A DNA stretch of 7,042 bases, from NCBI GenBank assembly GCA_024279575.1, contig JAJRRJ010000085.1, forward strand, positions 1 to 7,042, given 5' to 3'. Positions within the stretch are counted from its first letter, which is position 1; each line of letters opens with the position of its first letter. The position numbers were made by a program, and so were the translations under genes. The notes beneath the pieces are model-generated. The model was not told the DNA's origin and ran no database searches. It saw nothing but the letters and a program-made list of their open reading frames with translations. This stretch comes from Alphaproteobacteria bacterium. GTDB lineage: Bacteria; Pseudomonadota; Alphaproteobacteria; Rhizobiales; Devosiaceae. Shown here piece after piece: positions 5,910-7,042 of the stretch.

Positions 5910-7042
5910 ATGAAACAAACTTGGCGCTGGTATGGACCAAATGACCCAGTTAGTCTGGCGGATGCAAAACAGGCGGGCGTTGAGGGCATCGTAACGGCGC
6001 TACACCATGTGCCGCCGGGCGATATATGGACATCGGCCGAAATCGAAAAGCGCAAGAACGAGGTAGCCCATTTGCCCGATGGCAGCCCAAGCTCAATGGT
6101 TTGGGATGTGGTCGAGAGTGTGTTTATCAGCGATGATATCAAGGCGCAGGTTGGTGATTGGCGTGTTCAGCTGGATAATTACAAACAAACCCTGAAAAAC
6201 CTTGGCGCGGCTAATATTCGTGTGGTGGCCTATCACACCATGCCGGTACTCGACTGGACGCGCACTGATCTTAGATGGAAACATCACAACACTGGCTTGG
6301 CCCTGCGTTATGACGTGATCGATATGGCAGTGTTCGATATTCATATCCTTGGGCGCAAAGGTGCTAGTGAAACATATTCCGATGAAATTATAGAGCTTGC
6401 CAAGGCGCGTTTTGCCGCCATGGCCAATGACGAGAAGGCCAAACTGACACACAACATAATTGCCGGATTGCCCGGTGCCGGGGAAAACTGGTCTTTGGAT
6501 GATTTTTCTGATCGCCTTGCGGTTTGGAACGGGATCAGTGACGAACAGCTCAGGAAAAACCATGTGGATTTTCTAAGCGAAATCATACCATTGTCCGAAG
6601 AAATTGGCGTCCGCATGGCCTGCCATCCTGATGACCCCCCTTTCCCCATTCTTGGCCTGCCACGGATCATGTCTACCAAAGATGATTTTCAATCCATGTT
6701 CGATGCGGTTGATCTGCCTGCAAATGGCATGACATTTTGCACCGGCTCCCTCGGGGCCAGGGGCGATAATGACTTGCCCGAACTTGCACGCGTATTTGGT
6801 CCCCGTATTCACTTTGCCCATTTGCGAAATGTTAAGCGTGAAAGCGATGATATTCCCTGTTCCTTCCACGAGGATAACCATCTGGAAGGCTCGTCAAATA
6901 TGTTGCATGTTATCAAAGCATTGCTCAGTGAAGAGGCGCGGCGCAAATCTAACGGGGAGGGGGCTGCCAATATACCGATGCGCCCCGATCATGGCCACGA
7001 AATGCTTGGCGATATCGGTGCTGGCGGCAATCCGGGATATAC
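5910..7042 (+). CDS. uxuA: D-mannonate dehydratase, cut at the window end
   Basis: This enzyme dehydrates D-mannonate to 2-keto-3-deoxy-D-gluconate in hexuronate breakdown. The reading frame stays open from ATG 5910 to the last base (377 codons seen), so the 3' end lies outside. The start MKQTWRWYGPNDPVSLADA and the following AGVEGIVTALHHVPPG are characteristic of UxuA. The four metal-binding positions expected from the S. suis enzyme are present: His239 in ACHPDDPP, Cys277 in TFCTGSLG, His304 in HFAHLRN, and Asp360 in MRPDHGHEM. A FHEDNHLEG block follows at 319-327. Family members are about 390-400 residues, so roughly 20 residues are missing. AAGGGG at 5893-5898, overlapping the SDR stop, lies 11 bases before the ATG and is a somewhat distant ribosome site. 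No frameshift or missing key residue is visible. This is the best functional anchor of the operon. Confidence 0.96.
   Translation, partial: MKQTWRWYGPNDPVSLADAKQAGVEGIVTALHHVPPGDIWTSAEIEKRKNEVAHLPDGSPSSMVWDVVESVFISDDIKAQVGDWRVQLDNYKQTLKNLGAANIRVVAYHTMPVLDWTRTDLRWKHHNTGLALRYDVIDMAVFDIHILGRKGASETYSDEIIELAKARFAAMANDEKAKLTHNIIAGLPGAGENWSLDDFSDRLAVWNGISDEQLRKNHVDFLSEIIPLSEEIGVRMACHPDDPPFPILGLPRIMSTKDDFQSMFDAVDLPANGMTFCTGSLGARGDNDLPELARVFGPRIHFAHLRNVKRESDDIPCSFHEDNHLEGSSNMLHVIKALLSEEARRKSNGEGAANIPMRPDHGHEMLGDIGAGGNPGY

Overview
The window looks like part of an alphaproteobacterial chromosome, probably from the Hyphomicrobiales or a relative. The clues are family resemblance only: an FrcBCA-like sugar ABC transporter with a half-size ATPase, a LacI regulator and a short-chain dehydrogenase of types often found in rhizobial sugar operons, and an ImuA-like relic. 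By eye the G+C content is close to one half. No species call can be made.

Positions 1-831 are decayed sequence. Positions 1-174 hold nothing I can assign. From about 175 to 595 on the plus strand lies a frameshifted remnant resembling ImuA, an SOS mutagenesis accessory protein. It is joined to a minus-strand remnant of the N-terminal DNA-binding part of an IS630-type transposase (about 600-820), which carries its own frameshift. The transposase relic begins 11 bp beyond the stop codon of the intact LacI-family regulator (832-1857, minus).

The 253-bp divergent region 1858-2110 contains a TTGACA box inside a perfect 9-bp inverted repeat, three same-strand copies of CACGCTA, and a leader hairpin. 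This is the likely control region for both the regulator and the catabolic operon.

The operon reads plus from 2111: a periplasmic sugar-binding protein, a hairpin with a short T-run (a probable partial terminator), an RbsC/FrcC-type permease, a single-domain ATPase, an SDR oxidoreductase, and the first 377 codons of mannonate dehydratase UxuA, cut by the window edge. The spacings from permease to SDR are 0 and 2 bp, so these genes are almost certainly translated from one message.

Working model: the LacI protein represses the operon until a sugar acid or its metabolite appears. The CUT2 transporter brings in the substrate, the SDR interconverts a keto-acid and an aldonate (most simply fructuronate to mannonate, in place of UxuB), and UxuA dehydrates D-mannonate to 2-keto-3-deoxygluconate. 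The UxuA call is firm. The transported substrate and the SDR reaction are inferred from context. I see no CRISPR array, RNA gene, phage module or defence system. The most interesting material is the control region and the possible replacement of the usual uxuB step.
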